The translations under genes and the position numbers were made by a program. Below, piece after piece: positions 25,866 through 34,459 of a stretch of DNA of 37,409 bases (within the stretch, counting starts at the first letter, position 1; each line of letters opens with the position of its first letter). Under the pieces are notes generated by a model. It worked only from the letters and a program-made list of their open reading frames with translations, ran no database searches and was not told where the DNA came from. The DNA is taken from the NCBI GenBank assembly GCA_040266255.1, contig JBDQEV010000010.1, positions 1-37,409 of the forward strand, read 5' to 3'. The DNA comes from Comchoanobacter sp040266255 (GTDB lineage Bacteria; Pseudomonadota; Gammaproteobacteria; Comchoanobacterales; Comchoanobacteraceae).

Positions 25866-26789
25866 ATGAACTTTATTTACAAACAACAGAGAGAACGCCT
25901 TGATCTTGTTATTCATCAGGAGCTTTCTGAGCATTCACGCTCAATGATTCAAAAAATAATTAAGTCAGGACAAGTCTGTGTCAACCATTCAACCATTACA
26001 TCACCAAAGCACCAAGTACTAACCAATGACTTAATCACAGTTGACTTATCTCCTCTACAGCCCAGAATTGATGAAGCCCAACCCATTAAGCTTGATGTCA
26101 TTCATGAGGATGATGCTATTTTAATCATCCACAAACCTCCTGGCCTCACAGTCCACCCTGGTGCTGGGCAAGCTGATAGCACCCTACTGAATGCTATTTT
26201 ATTTCATTATCCAAAAAATCGAGACCTACCACAAGCTGGCATGGTGCATCGACTAGACAAAGATACAAGTGGCCTATTAATCATTGCAAAAGACCTGAAT
26301 GTACATTCTAAACTCAGCAAAATGATGCATGATCGACAAATAAAAAAAACCTATCTAGCACTTGTACATGGTCGTATACATCAGCCCAGAACCATTGAGG
26401 AGCCAATAGCCCGTCATCCAACCAATCGTCAAAAGTTTTCAGTACACCCGAGTGGGCGAAATAGCATTACCCATTTCACCATTAAAGAGCGTTTTGAGCA
26501 TTACACACTTTTAGAAATTGATTTAGAAACTGGAAGAACTCACCAAATCAGAGTTCATATGGAGCACATCGGCCACCCATTAATTGGTGACCTCAAATAT
26601 GGCTCTAAAAAAACAGCACGTAAAAACCAAATTTCCCCCGAGCTTCTAGCGCAACTTACCTCATTCAAGCGTCAAGCTCTGCATGCCTATAAATTAGAGT
26701 TCATACACCCTGTAACGCGCAAAAAGATAAGCGTATCATGCCATCCACCAGAAGACTTTACCAAGCTACTCAAATTACTTAGACCCTAA
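25866..26789 (+). CDS. rluD: 23S rRNA pseudouridine synthase RluD
   Basis: RluD converts uridines in helix 69 of 23S rRNA to pseudouridine. The 307-residue protein has an S4-like RNA-binding domain at the N-terminus (SRSMIQKIIKSGQVCVN), then the catalytic domain with MVHRLDKDTSGLL, in which Asp131 is the nucleophile. LETGRTHQIRVHMEHIGHPLIGDLKYG and RQALHAYKLEFIHP follow. RluD rather than RluC is chosen because the gene is divergent from bamD, the common arrangement. The ATG at 25866 matches the family N-terminus. It overlaps the outer-membrane-like gene at 26779-27372 by 11 bases, tail to tail. Confidence 0.93.
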   Translation: MNFIYKQQRERLDLVIHQELSEHSRSMIQKIIKSGQVCVNHSTITSPKHQVLTNDLITVDLSPLQPRIDEAQPIKLDVIHEDDAILIIHKPPGLTVHPGAGQADSTLLNAILFHYPKNRDLPQAGMVHRLDKDTSGLLIIAKDLNVHSKLSKMMHDRQIKKTYLALVHGRIHQPRTIEEPIARHPTNRQKFSVHPSGRNSITHFTIKERFEHYTLLEIDLETGRTHQIRVHMEHIGHPLIGDLKYGSKKTARKNQISPELLAQLTSFKRQALHAYKLEFIHPVTRKKISVSCHPPEDFTKLLKLLRP

Positions 26790-27372
26790 CTCTTAGTCCT
26801 AATCGTATACTTGAATCAACTACTTTTAAGCTCTTATCCAACTCTGCAGCTTCTAGATCAATTGCGTATGGTAACTCAGACTGATAATAAATTTGCAGCT
26901 CAGCAAAATAATCCATATACTCGCTTAACGCTCGGCTAAAACCAGCACCATAAAAACTTGGCAGCAGCCCTAACTTAAACTCATGACGACTTGAGTCCAA
27001 TTTTTGTTCAAACTGCCCAAGCTCAAAACCAACAAGCGCGTTGACCTGATAATCATCAAATTGAATGCCTGGCTTCAAATGCAACTCTAATGGACTATGC
27101 ATAATTTCAGTAACCACATCTTGATCATATATATTAGATAAACTCACTGGGTTTGCTTCAAGCACAACTGGCAGTACTAAAAAATCCTTCAAGCTTAGTA
27201 TATACCCTACACCAACATCATACGGCGACCTCTCAGAAGAATCATAGTCAACTTGATAGCCTGACATACGAACCACAGAAGAAGATACTTGCTGCCCAAC
27301 GCTTGCTTGCACCAGGAACTCAGCTTGTAATGCTGAAAAAGCCAGCAAAAGAACTCTAAAAGATGGATACAT
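26779..27372 (-). CDS. Putative outer-membrane beta-barrel protein
   Basis: A 197-residue protein with a hydrophobic N-terminal leader (VLLLAFSALQAEFLVQA) and then alternating polar and hydrophobic stretches typical of beta strands, such as YDVGVGYILSLKDFLVLPVV, QVNALVGFELGQFEQ and HEFKLGLLPSFYGAGFS. It ends in SIRLGLRVRV, a strand-like C-terminus, though without the terminal Phe common in barrel proteins. The layout suggests a small eight-strand barrel of the OmpA/OmpW size class. No family is recognised, and function is unknown. It converges on rluD (11-base overlap) and is divergent from the DegP/Q gene. Confidence 0.55.
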   Translation of the reverse strand: MYPSFRVLLLAFSALQAEFLVQASVGQQVSSSVVRMSGYQVDYDSSERSPYDVGVGYILSLKDFLVLPVVLEANPVSLSNIYDQDVVTEIMHSPLELHLKPGIQFDDYQVNALVGFELGQFEQKLDSSRHEFKLGLLPSFYGAGFSRALSEYMDYFAELQIYYQSELPYAIDLEAAELDKSLKVVDSSIRLGLRVRV

Positions 27373-27440
27373 TGTTTGACCTATATTATTTAATTTAATT
27401 TTAAACCAATGCCTATTACCAATGCAAATGATTTATGAAG

Positions 27441-27469
27441 TTGACATTAATGATAAATCTAATCATGAT
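27441..27469 (+). promoter_or_regulatory. Probable promoter of the DegP/DegQ gene
   Basis: A perfect TTGACA (27441-27446) is followed after 17 bases by CATGAT (27464-27469). GGAG lies just before the ATG at 27496. No sigma-E-type GAACTT element is apparent. Confidence 0.55.
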
Positions 27470-27495
27470 AGATAGTACGAACATGGAGATCAGTT

Positions 27496-28749
27496 ATGAG
27501 GTTTTTGAAACTTATTTTCAGCCTTGTTATACCAGTAGCAATTAACGCAACAACACTTGATCAAGCTCCACAATCTGTCGTGAGCATCTTTGTTGAGTAC
27601 CCTTATTACAACAGTCATGGCGAAGCTGCTCGAGCATTTGGTACCGGTGCTGTCATTTCTTCAAAAGGATATGTCATTACTAACCATCATGTGATTAACC
27701 AAGCAAGCTCTATTGCAGTTCAAACCCACCAAGGGCATCGCTCTTATGCGAAGGTCGTTGGGGCAGCACCTGACTTTGATATCGCAGTATTAAAAATTGA
27801 ACCATCTAGTGCTGAGCAATTACCTGAAATACAATATGGAAATTTTGACTCACTGACGACAGGAGATGATGTTGTTGCCATTGGGACACCATTCGGCTTT
27901 GAGCAAACTTTTACCAAAGGTGTTATTAGCAATTTGGACAGGCATATATCACTTGGCACACAAGTTAGAAGCTTTATACAAGTTGATGCGGCTGTAAACC
28001 CAGGAAACTCAGGCGGCCCCCTTCTCAGTAAAGATGGAAAGTTCATTGGCCTTGTTACGGGTATCTATGGACCAAGAATAGAAACAAGCTTTAATATTGG
28101 GATTGCACTTGCAATACCAGTGAGCATTGTAAAGCCTGTTGTATCCCAAATCATTAATCACGGACATGCTTCACCTGGTTGGTTAGGTATCTCCACACAA
28201 GCACTTACACCAGAGCTAAGAAGTGCATTTACAGAAGACAATACAGCAAGAGGTGTGCTTGTAAGCGAAGTAATTGAGAAATCACCAGCTTCAAAAGCCA
28301 ATCTCAAAGAGGGAGATATTGTTGTTAAAGTCAATAATGCTAGCATCCAGTCCCCACACCACTTATCTAGCCTAGTCACTGCATATGGCTCAAATGCCAA
28401 CCTAAATCTTGAAGTCATTAGAGATAATAAAACAGTAAAACTTGCTCCAAAGACTGCAAGTCCACATGATTTCATCAATCCAGAAAAAGAAAATTCTTGG
28501 GGAATTACACTGTCTGAATTCAACCATGGAACCTTGACTGGACAGAGAGAAAGTGGTTTAATTGTTCAGCATGTTAATCCTCAATCAGCTGCTGCTCTGC
28601 ATGGTTTAAGCAGTGGTGACCAGCTATTGAGCATCAATCATCAGCAAGTCTACTCCTTGGAGCACATTGACCAACAGAAAGTTACCGATAATAAATCCCC
28701 TATCCTTAAAATCAAAAGAGCAGGTAGAGTCTTTTTTGTAACCCTTTAA
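27496..28749 (+). CDS. Periplasmic serine protease/chaperone, DegP/DegQ (HtrA) family
   Basis: HtrA proteases remove or refold damaged envelope proteins. The 417-residue protein carries a signal peptide (about residues 1-19), a trypsin-like domain with triad His65 (TNHHVI), Asp95 (PDFDIAVLK) and Ser172 (NPGNSGGPL), and two PDZ domains (about 225-310 and 330-415). The first PDZ has WLGISTQALTPELRSAF, typical of DegQ/DegP. Length is nearer DegQ than DegP, but the two cannot be told apart with confidence; hence no symbol. The UMF1-type transporter begins seven bases after the stop, so the two are probably one transcript. Confidence 0.92.
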   Translation: MRFLKLIFSLVIPVAINATTLDQAPQSVVSIFVEYPYYNSHGEAARAFGTGAVISSKGYVITNHHVINQASSIAVQTHQGHRSYAKVVGAAPDFDIAVLKIEPSSAEQLPEIQYGNFDSLTTGDDVVAIGTPFGFEQTFTKGVISNLDRHISLGTQVRSFIQVDAAVNPGNSGGPLLSKDGKFIGLVTGIYGPRIETSFNIGIALAIPVSIVKPVVSQIINHGHASPGWLGISTQALTPELRSAFTEDNTARGVLVSEVIEKSPASKANLKEGDIVVKVNNASIQSPHHLSSLVTAYGSNANLNLEVIRDNKTVKLAPKTASPHDFINPEKENSWGITLSEFNHGTLTGQRESGLIVQHVNPQSAAALHGLSSGDQLLSINHQQVYSLEHIDQQKVTDNKSPILKIKRAGRVFFVTL

Positions 28750-28756
28750 AAACTAT

Positions 28757-30043
28757 ATGATTAAAAATATTATTCAATCTCGCACTAAGACTGCATGGTG
28801 TTTATACGACTGGGCACATAGTGTGTGGCCAGTGATCATCATCACCTTCATCTTTCCCAACTACTTTTCTAGAGAAATAGCGCCAGACACATTTACAGGC
28901 AGTATTTTATGGGGCCATGCAATGACAATATCTGGCCTGCTAATTGGGATTATGACACCTATGCTGGGGGTTATTTCAGACACACTCAATAACTCCATGT
29001 TATGGCTACGACTCTTTACACTGATCAATATTATTTGTAGCTTTTTATTATGGTTTGCATACCCTGAACCTTCTAGCATCCACTACACTCTTGGCATCAT
29101 TATACTTGGTACATTTGCATTTGAAGTTTCAAGTGCATTTTATAATTCGCTACTCACAACGATATGTGAGCCACAAGAAGTCTCGGAAGTATCTGGCTTT
29201 GCATGGGGCCTTGGCTATATTGCAGGTATTTTTTGTTTATTGATCTGCCTATTTTTACTTATTTTACCTAAAGAGCCGATTTTACCGATCGCCAATATGG
29301 GCAATATTCGTGCTGTTGGAGTGATTGTTGGAATATGGTACTTAATTTTTAGCATTCCATTGATGCTTGAAAAGAATTTAGACAAACCATCAACACCTCC
29401 CCCTATCTTAGAACTACTTGCATCAGCATGGAAGAAATTCTACAGCTCGATCCAAAAAGCAAAACAAACTTCATATATCTTTTACTATCTGATCATTAGA
29501 ATGATATACACTGATGGCATTAATGCACTGTTTGCATTTGCAGGATTATATGCAGCAAATACCTTCAATATGGATATGCACGGCATTATTTTATTCGGCA
29601 TAGCGTGCAACCTGACCTGTGGCATAGGCGCAATGTTGTCCGGAAAAATAGATAGCAAAATTGGGGAGAAGAATTCAATTATCATTAACTTAATTCTAAT
29701 CACTGCCTTTAGCATTTCTATACTAACCGTCAATGACCTCAATACTTTTTGGATATTAGCGTTATTCGCAACACTTTTTGTAGGGCCTATTCAAGCATCA
29801 AGTCGATCACTAATGGCTAAAATATGCCCGGAAGAATCTAGAGGAGAGTTTTTTGGCCTGTATGCATTATCTGGCAGAGTAACATCTTTTTTAGGTCCGC
29901 TGTTTATCACAGAAATCACTCAGCTTACTGGATCGCAACGCATAGGAATGTCTACCATATCCATATTCTTTGCTCTTGGTATTTTAGGCATGCTTTGGAT
30001 TAAAATTCCAGAACACCTATTTATCTCTAGTAAACAAGATTAA
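28757..30043 (+). CDS. UMF1-type major facilitator superfamily transporter
   Basis: A 428-residue inner-membrane protein with about 12 hydrophobic segments. The N-terminus TKTAWCLYDWAHSVWPVIIITFIFPNYF matches the WalYDWANSa pattern of the UMF1/Atg22-like branch of the major facilitator superfamily, known as vacuolar effluxers in fungi and uncharacterised in bacteria. PEESRGEFFGLYALSGRVTSFLGPL near the C-terminus also fits. Substrate is unknown; export of amino acids is known only for the fungal member. It follows the HtrA gene by seven bases and converges on gltX with a four-base overlap. Confidence 0.8.
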   Translation: MIKNIIQSRTKTAWCLYDWAHSVWPVIIITFIFPNYFSREIAPDTFTGSILWGHAMTISGLLIGIMTPMLGVISDTLNNSMLWLRLFTLINIICSFLLWFAYPEPSSIHYTLGIIILGTFAFEVSSAFYNSLLTTICEPQEVSEVSGFAWGLGYIAGIFCLLICLFLLILPKEPILPIANMGNIRAVGVIVGIWYLIFSIPLMLEKNLDKPSTPPPILELLASAWKKFYSSIQKAKQTSYIFYYLIIRMIYTDGINALFAFAGLYAANTFNMDMHGIILFGIACNLTCGIGAMLSGKIDSKIGEKNSIIINLILITAFSISILTVNDLNTFWILALFATLFVGPIQASSRSLMAKICPEESRGEFFGLYALSGRVTSFLGPLFITEITQLTGSQRIGMSTISIFFALGILGMLWIKIPEHLFISSKQD

Positions 30044-31446
30044 TCTAAAGATGCGTTGATTCTTTTGATCATCTCAGTACGACTTAGTAGCTCAATGAGT
30101 ATTTTAATCTCAATACCAGATGTCAAACCAATGAGTGCCAGCCTAATTGGCACAAAAAGCTTTCTTCCTTTTACATTAAGAGATTGAGATACCTCTGATG
30201 TCATGGTATAAAACGCCTCATCATCAATTTCTTCTTCAGAGCAGTGCTCAAGCTTTTCTAACAACAGAGATAAAACTTTCTTACCTTCATCTGTAAGCGC
30301 TTCCTCATTTTCTTTTGGTGCATGAGAAAAATAGTGCATAGATTCAATTACTTCATCTAATGTAAAGAACTGTTCTCCTAGGTGCTCCCAGAAGCGCTCA
30401 AACCAACTCATTTCTGGCATCTTAGTTTGCATTTGAGACTCTAATACAGCATATACTTCAGCAGCAGGCATTTGTTTTAAATGCTGGTGATTTATCCAGC
30501 GTAGTTTCTCTTTATCAAACATCGCTGGTGATTTGTTAACTCTATCGATAGAAAACGCTTCTACTAACTCCTCTAAAGAAAAGATTTCCTTTGCATCTGA
30601 ACTAGACCAACCAAGCAATGCAACATAATTGAGTAATGCGACAGGCAAAAATCCACCTTGCTTAAAGTCTGACAATGCGGCTGCATCATCTCTTTTTGAA
30701 AGCTTCTTTCGTGTTGGTCCTAAAATCATCGACAAGTGACCGAACTCTGGCTGCTGCCAACCTAGAGACTCATAAACCATTAACTGTCTCAGTGTATTAG
30801 ATAGATGCTCTTCTCCTCTAAGCACATGCGTCATCTCCATTAAGTGATCATCAATAACACAACAGAAATTATAGACTGGCTGGCCATTAGAACGAATGAG
30901 TACAAAGTCGCCTACCATATCTGCATGAAGATTGGTTTGACCATGCACTAAATCTTGAAAGACATATTGTTTTTTACCATGATCATTCCTAAAACGAATC
31001 ACATGAGGCTGACCTTTTTCTATTCTGGTATTGACTTCATCAGCACTTAAATCCCTGTGCGGACTCAGTAATTGCCTATTCTCACCTGAATGCAATGCCT
31101 CTAACTCTACATCTGTTAAAAAGCAATAAAACGCTTTGTTCTCATCGATTAGCTGTTTTGCATACTTTTGATAAATCTCCTGCCTTTGGCTTTGCGCATA
31201 TGGCTGAAACTTCCCACCAACATCTGGTCCTTCATTCCACAATAGTCCTAACCAATTCAAATCAGCCATTTGGCTCTTTGCTGCATCTGCTTGATTCCTT
31301 TCTACGTCTGTATCCTCAACTCTTAACACAAAATCACCATTAGAGTGCTTTGCCAATAAATAGTTATAAAGTGCAGTCCTAACACCCCCTAAATGCAGAG
31401 AACCAGTTGGTGATGGCGCAAAGCGAACACGAATATTAGACAACAT
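30040..31446 (-). CDS. gltX: Glutamyl-tRNA synthetase
   Basis: GltX charges tRNA-Glu. The 468-residue product has PSPTGSLHLGGVRTAL (HIGH-type motif at 18-21), DFVLRVEDTD, the EEHLSNTLRQLMVYESLGW region, and KLSKR at 248-252, all canonical. The C-terminal helical anticodon domain is present. Normal length. The ATG is preceded by AAAGGGGG. It overlaps the transporter gene by four bases at their stops. The intergenic stretch to the VOC gene upstream (31447-31602) holds no visible gene or clear terminator. Confidence 0.97.
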   Translation of the reverse strand: MLSNIRVRFAPSPTGSLHLGGVRTALYNYLLAKHSNGDFVLRVEDTDVERNQADAAKSQMADLNWLGLLWNEGPDVGGKFQPYAQSQRQEIYQKYAKQLIDENKAFYCFLTDVELEALHSGENRQLLSPHRDLSADEVNTRIEKGQPHVIRFRNDHGKKQYVFQDLVHGQTNLHADMVGDFVLIRSNGQPVYNFCCVIDDHLMEMTHVLRGEEHLSNTLRQLMVYESLGWQQPEFGHLSMILGPTRKKLSKRDDAAALSDFKQGGFLPVALLNYVALLGWSSSDAKEIFSLEELVEAFSIDRVNKSPAMFDKEKLRWINHQHLKQMPAAEVYAVLESQMQTKMPEMSWFERFWEHLGEQFFTLDEVIESMHYFSHAPKENEEALTDEGKKVLSLLLEKLEHCSEEEIDDEAFYTMTSEVSQSLNVKGRKLFVPIRLALIGLTSGIEIKILIELLSRTEMIKRINASLD

Positions 31447-31602
31447 GAATACCCCCTTTAATAAACTTCCTTAGATTAACACACATTAGATATATAAGTA
31501 GTGAAATATCTACAAATTTCTATCGAAAACGCAAATGTAAACGCTTAGCAAGCCTCAATCGATTATTTGAAATCTGTAAGATTCAGAAGAAAAACATTTG
31601 CA

Positions 31603-32376
31603 CTATGCTTCAACTTGAATACCACTGGGATCAATCATTCTTTTTTCACTCACTTGACTAACAACAATTGAAGTAAAACCAATCTCATGCTCTTTTGGTG
31701 CATGATAACTGTTAAAGCTAGAATCATCATGCCAGTAATGCTGAAGCTCAATAAAGGTCTGTGTCTGAGCCCATAACCACTTTCTTCGCTCAACAGAGTC
31801 AATTAAAGATGTTGGTAATTGAGTGTTATAACCTAGAAAGTATAAAGAAAAATTATATGGTTTTGCATCCATTGATGCTTGGAGCAACATTCCTAGTTTT
31901 TCTTGGTAAAAAGCAATACTCTTCTCAATAAAACTAGTCCTTAAACTAATATGTGCCAGCACTGCAGGCTGTTTAATTAGTGACTTTTTTGGAGAGACTT
32001 TATCAGTCATTTCTCCTTTGAAAGTTGTTTGCAGAAGCTCAATCGTATTTCCATCAGGATCTTGCAAATGTAATAAGTACCCTATATCTAAAAACTGAGA
32101 TGGTGAGGAGCAAGGTATGCCTGCGCTCTTTAATCCAGTAAATGCTAAATCAAGATGATGAACCGTAATACCAATTTTCCAATATGCACTTGGTTCCGGG
32201 CATCTAGCTTTAACAGAACTTGTAGCTTCAACTAGAACAATATTTGCACATTGACCTCCTAGTGTTAACTCTGCGGAGTCCACATCCTGCTTGAGCACTT
32301 CAAATCCTAAAACTTGGGTATAAAATGCTTGAGAAACAGCTAAATTTTTCACTAAAAAGTTAACACTTGTTATCAT
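31603..32376 (-). CDS. Two-domain VOC (glyoxalase/dioxygenase superfamily) protein
   Basis: The 257-residue protein holds two copies of the VOC fold. The first (about residues 3-120) is clear: VNFLVKNLAVSQAFYTQVLGFEVL and the LHLQDPDGNTIELLQ ending, whose Glu is a typical metal ligand. The second (about 140-257) has IEKSIAFYQEKLGMLL but a worn ending (MIDPSGIQVEA). Members include glyoxalases, ring-cleaving dioxygenases and antibiotic-binding proteins; the substrate cannot be read. I start at the ATG at 32374-32376 because AGGAGG lies six bases upstream; the frame extends to a TTG at 32400, but that would put the ribosome-binding site inside the gene. Confidence 0.8.
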   Translation of the reverse strand: MITSVNFLVKNLAVSQAFYTQVLGFEVLKQDVDSAELTLGGQCANIVLVEATSSVKARCPEPSAYWKIGITVHHLDLAFTGLKSAGIPCSSPSQFLDIGYLLHLQDPDGNTIELLQTTFKGEMTDKVSPKKSLIKQPAVLAHISLRTSFIEKSIAFYQEKLGMLLQASMDAKPYNFSLYFLGYNTQLPTSLIDSVERRKWLWAQTQTFIELQHYWHDDSSFNSYHAPKEHEIGFTSIVVSQVSEKRMIDPSGIQVEA

Positions 32377-32402
32377 CATATACCTCCTAAAAATATACAA
32401 AG

Positions 32403-32430
32403 GCTATAAGAAAAAAAACTTTTATTTCAA
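32403..32430 (-). promoter_or_regulatory. Probable promoter of the VOC gene
   Basis: On the minus strand TTGAAA (32430-32425) and TATAGC (32408-32403) are 16 bases apart, followed 15 bases later by the AGGAGG site of the VOC gene. Confidence 0.5.
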
Positions 32431-32469
32431 ACATAAATGGTTATTTATCACAAACATTCAGCTGCAATC

Positions 32470-32835
32470 TTATTCTATTGCCATCAATGGTGCAGTCCAA
32501 GCAGGCACGCTAATATGACTTTGAGCTTGGCGTGTGTCATTTATAGGCACAATTTGTCTATCAAATGAATCAAGTGCGCTTTGAAGCAAACCTGCCAAGC
32601 TGCTTGTAGGACGACGAAACATACTCCAACGACTTGCATTCTCCTGTTTAATTTGCTGCAAAAGCAGTACAACACACTTTCGAATTGACTCATCAGTTGC
32701 AAGCTTATCAGCTTGGCAAAAAGACTTCAAATTCTCTATTTGAGATAATCTAACTGGGTGCAACTTTCTCTTCACTGTACAATAAATATCAATCGCTTCA
32801 AAAATGTAATTTCTCAGCATTTTTGGGGTGTTCAT
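32470..32835 (-). CDS. Hypothetical protein, coupled to the upstream unknown gene
   Basis: A 121-residue protein, basic and helical in its first 80 residues (YCTVKRKLHPVRLSQIENL, CVVLLLQQIKQENASRW) and more polar towards the end (VPAWTAPLMAIE). No signal, membrane segment or known domain. The ATG lies 38 bases inside the upstream gene at 32798-34291, which argues for translational coupling and a shared role. The pair sits between the VOC gene and a giant ankyrin gene, all on the minus strand. No function is assigned. Confidence 0.6.
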   Translation of the reverse strand: MNTPKMLRNYIFEAIDIYCTVKRKLHPVRLSQIENLKSFCQADKLATDESIRKCVVLLLQQIKQENASRWSMFRRPTSSLAGLLQSALDSFDRQIVPINDTRQAQSHISVPAWTAPLMAIE

Positions 32836-34291
32836 TTTTATGCTCCTTTATATTTAAATCAATTTGAACCTGACACCAAAAACTCCAATTGCATTCACTT
32901 TTTGAAATCATAGAACGAAGAGTTTGGTAATCATGCTGTTCAGTCCAATACTCAACAATGCATTGTTGCAATACGCTTTCTAACCCTTCAATATCAATCT
33001 TTTGATCCGAGAACTCATCCAGGTGGTGATTTAAATCTTCTATATTGGTCAAACAAACAGGTTGGCTTAATACTGCATTTAAGCTTCTCCATACTAACTT
33101 GGCTTTCGCAATTGTGCTATTTTTCCAACCTAAGCGAAGTAGCAATACAACATCTGTCATTATGTTAAGTGCGAGATCAACTGCATCTTGATGCCTTGCT
33201 TGAGCAAAGTTGCGTAAAAAATGTGCAACAGACTGAATATCAACCAGCCACCAAGGCGTTTTTTGATAATTAACTGCCAATATATGTAAATCTACTGACT
33301 GCTGTAAACCTCTAATCTCAACTTGATTCGTATTTTGAAACATCAATAGATCAAACGCATACTGATTACCACTCTCCCCCATTTTTTTAGCCATTTTGAG
33401 CATCTGCTCTAAAGAATGCTCGACATCTAAGCTAAATAATACAATATAATATGGGTTACCTCTAATCACCTCTAACCAGTACAATAACAGCTCACTATCC
33501 CACCCAGGCTGTTGGTGACATTGACCCTGCATATACAAATATGCTTGTTGCCAATAAGAATCTTTTTTATTCAGTAAAAACCGTTCCCACTCATCTTCAC
33601 ATTTCCAATCAAGTAACTGAGGCTGACTGATCAGCATTAAAATTGCTGTACTATATTCATCAAGTAATAAACGCTGCTGTATGATTTCATTCGCACTGTT
33701 TAAGTCTTTTTCAAGACATTCTTTAATTTTTAATACTATACTCCTAAATGCCCAATGCCAAAAAAAACTTCTAGATTGTAATGCATCTAGCCACTTTAAG
33801 CATTTTTGATAATGAAAATTTAGATCTTGATAGCGACTGACGAGGTTGAGTGAGCAACTATTTTCTAATCTGAATAATGCAATCTGAAACTCTTCATATA
33901 ATATACTTTCACCTAGCTCAACCCATAAATAAGCAGCATAAAACACATTACTCAAAAAGTGGCTGAAGCGATACTGATATGCCTCTGGTACAAATCGATC
34001 CCACAGTGAATGCACAGAAAAAGTGATTGCACCATACTGATTTTCTAATGTGACATATAATATCACCCCTTCTGCATTAGCTGGCTTTATTACATATGCA
34101 CGATCTAAATAAACATCAAAGAATTTCTGGTAGTAATTCCTTAGCGACTGATCAATTTCAACATCTTGCACAAAGTCATCTAGTGACTTTAACTCATCTT
34201 GTATTTCTTGCATCGTAAGTAAAGTAAAGTCCTGCCTAGAAATATCCTGAAGCTGTTTGAAACGCTTCTCTGTCAACCCTTGAACAACCAT
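32798..34291 (-). CDS. Large hypothetical helical protein
   Basis: A 497-residue protein, rich in aromatic residues and leucine, apparently all helical after a short strand-rich stretch (YVIKPANAEGVILYVTLENQ, about residues 65-90). No signal peptide, no long membrane helix, no recognised repeat; regular short helices such as QAYLYMQGQ and GESGNQYAFDLLMF could form a solenoid. The ATG at 34289-34291 has AGAAGG upstream. It overlaps the next gene by 38 bases. Lineage-specific genes of this sort are common in intracellular gammaproteobacteria; whether it is an effector or a housekeeping protein of the lineage cannot be told. Confidence 0.65.
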   Translation of the reverse strand: MVVQGLTEKRFKQLQDISRQDFTLLTMQEIQDELKSLDDFVQDVEIDQSLRNYYQKFFDVYLDRAYVIKPANAEGVILYVTLENQYGAITFSVHSLWDRFVPEAYQYRFSHFLSNVFYAAYLWVELGESILYEEFQIALFRLENSCSLNLVSRYQDLNFHYQKCLKWLDALQSRSFFWHWAFRSIVLKIKECLEKDLNSANEIIQQRLLLDEYSTAILMLISQPQLLDWKCEDEWERFLLNKKDSYWQQAYLYMQGQCHQQPGWDSELLLYWLEVIRGNPYYIVLFSLDVEHSLEQMLKMAKKMGESGNQYAFDLLMFQNTNQVEIRGLQQSVDLHILAVNYQKTPWWLVDIQSVAHFLRNFAQARHQDAVDLALNIMTDVVLLLRLGWKNSTIAKAKLVWRSLNAVLSQPVCLTNIEDLNHHLDEFSDQKIDIEGLESVLQQCIVEYWTEQHDYQTLRSMISKSECNWSFWCQVQIDLNIKEHKNEHPKNAEKLHF

Positions 34292-34459
34292 TAATCTGCC
34301 TTCTAAAATTTTGCATATATTAGCAAACTTACTCTAGATAAAAATACAGTGGTTATAATATCAGGGAGTTAGATCTAAAATCTAATTATTCAACACTCTT
34401 TCTTAAAGCTGATAGCTTACAGGTTGTCAATATAATCAATCAGAGTTAAAGCGTGGGCA

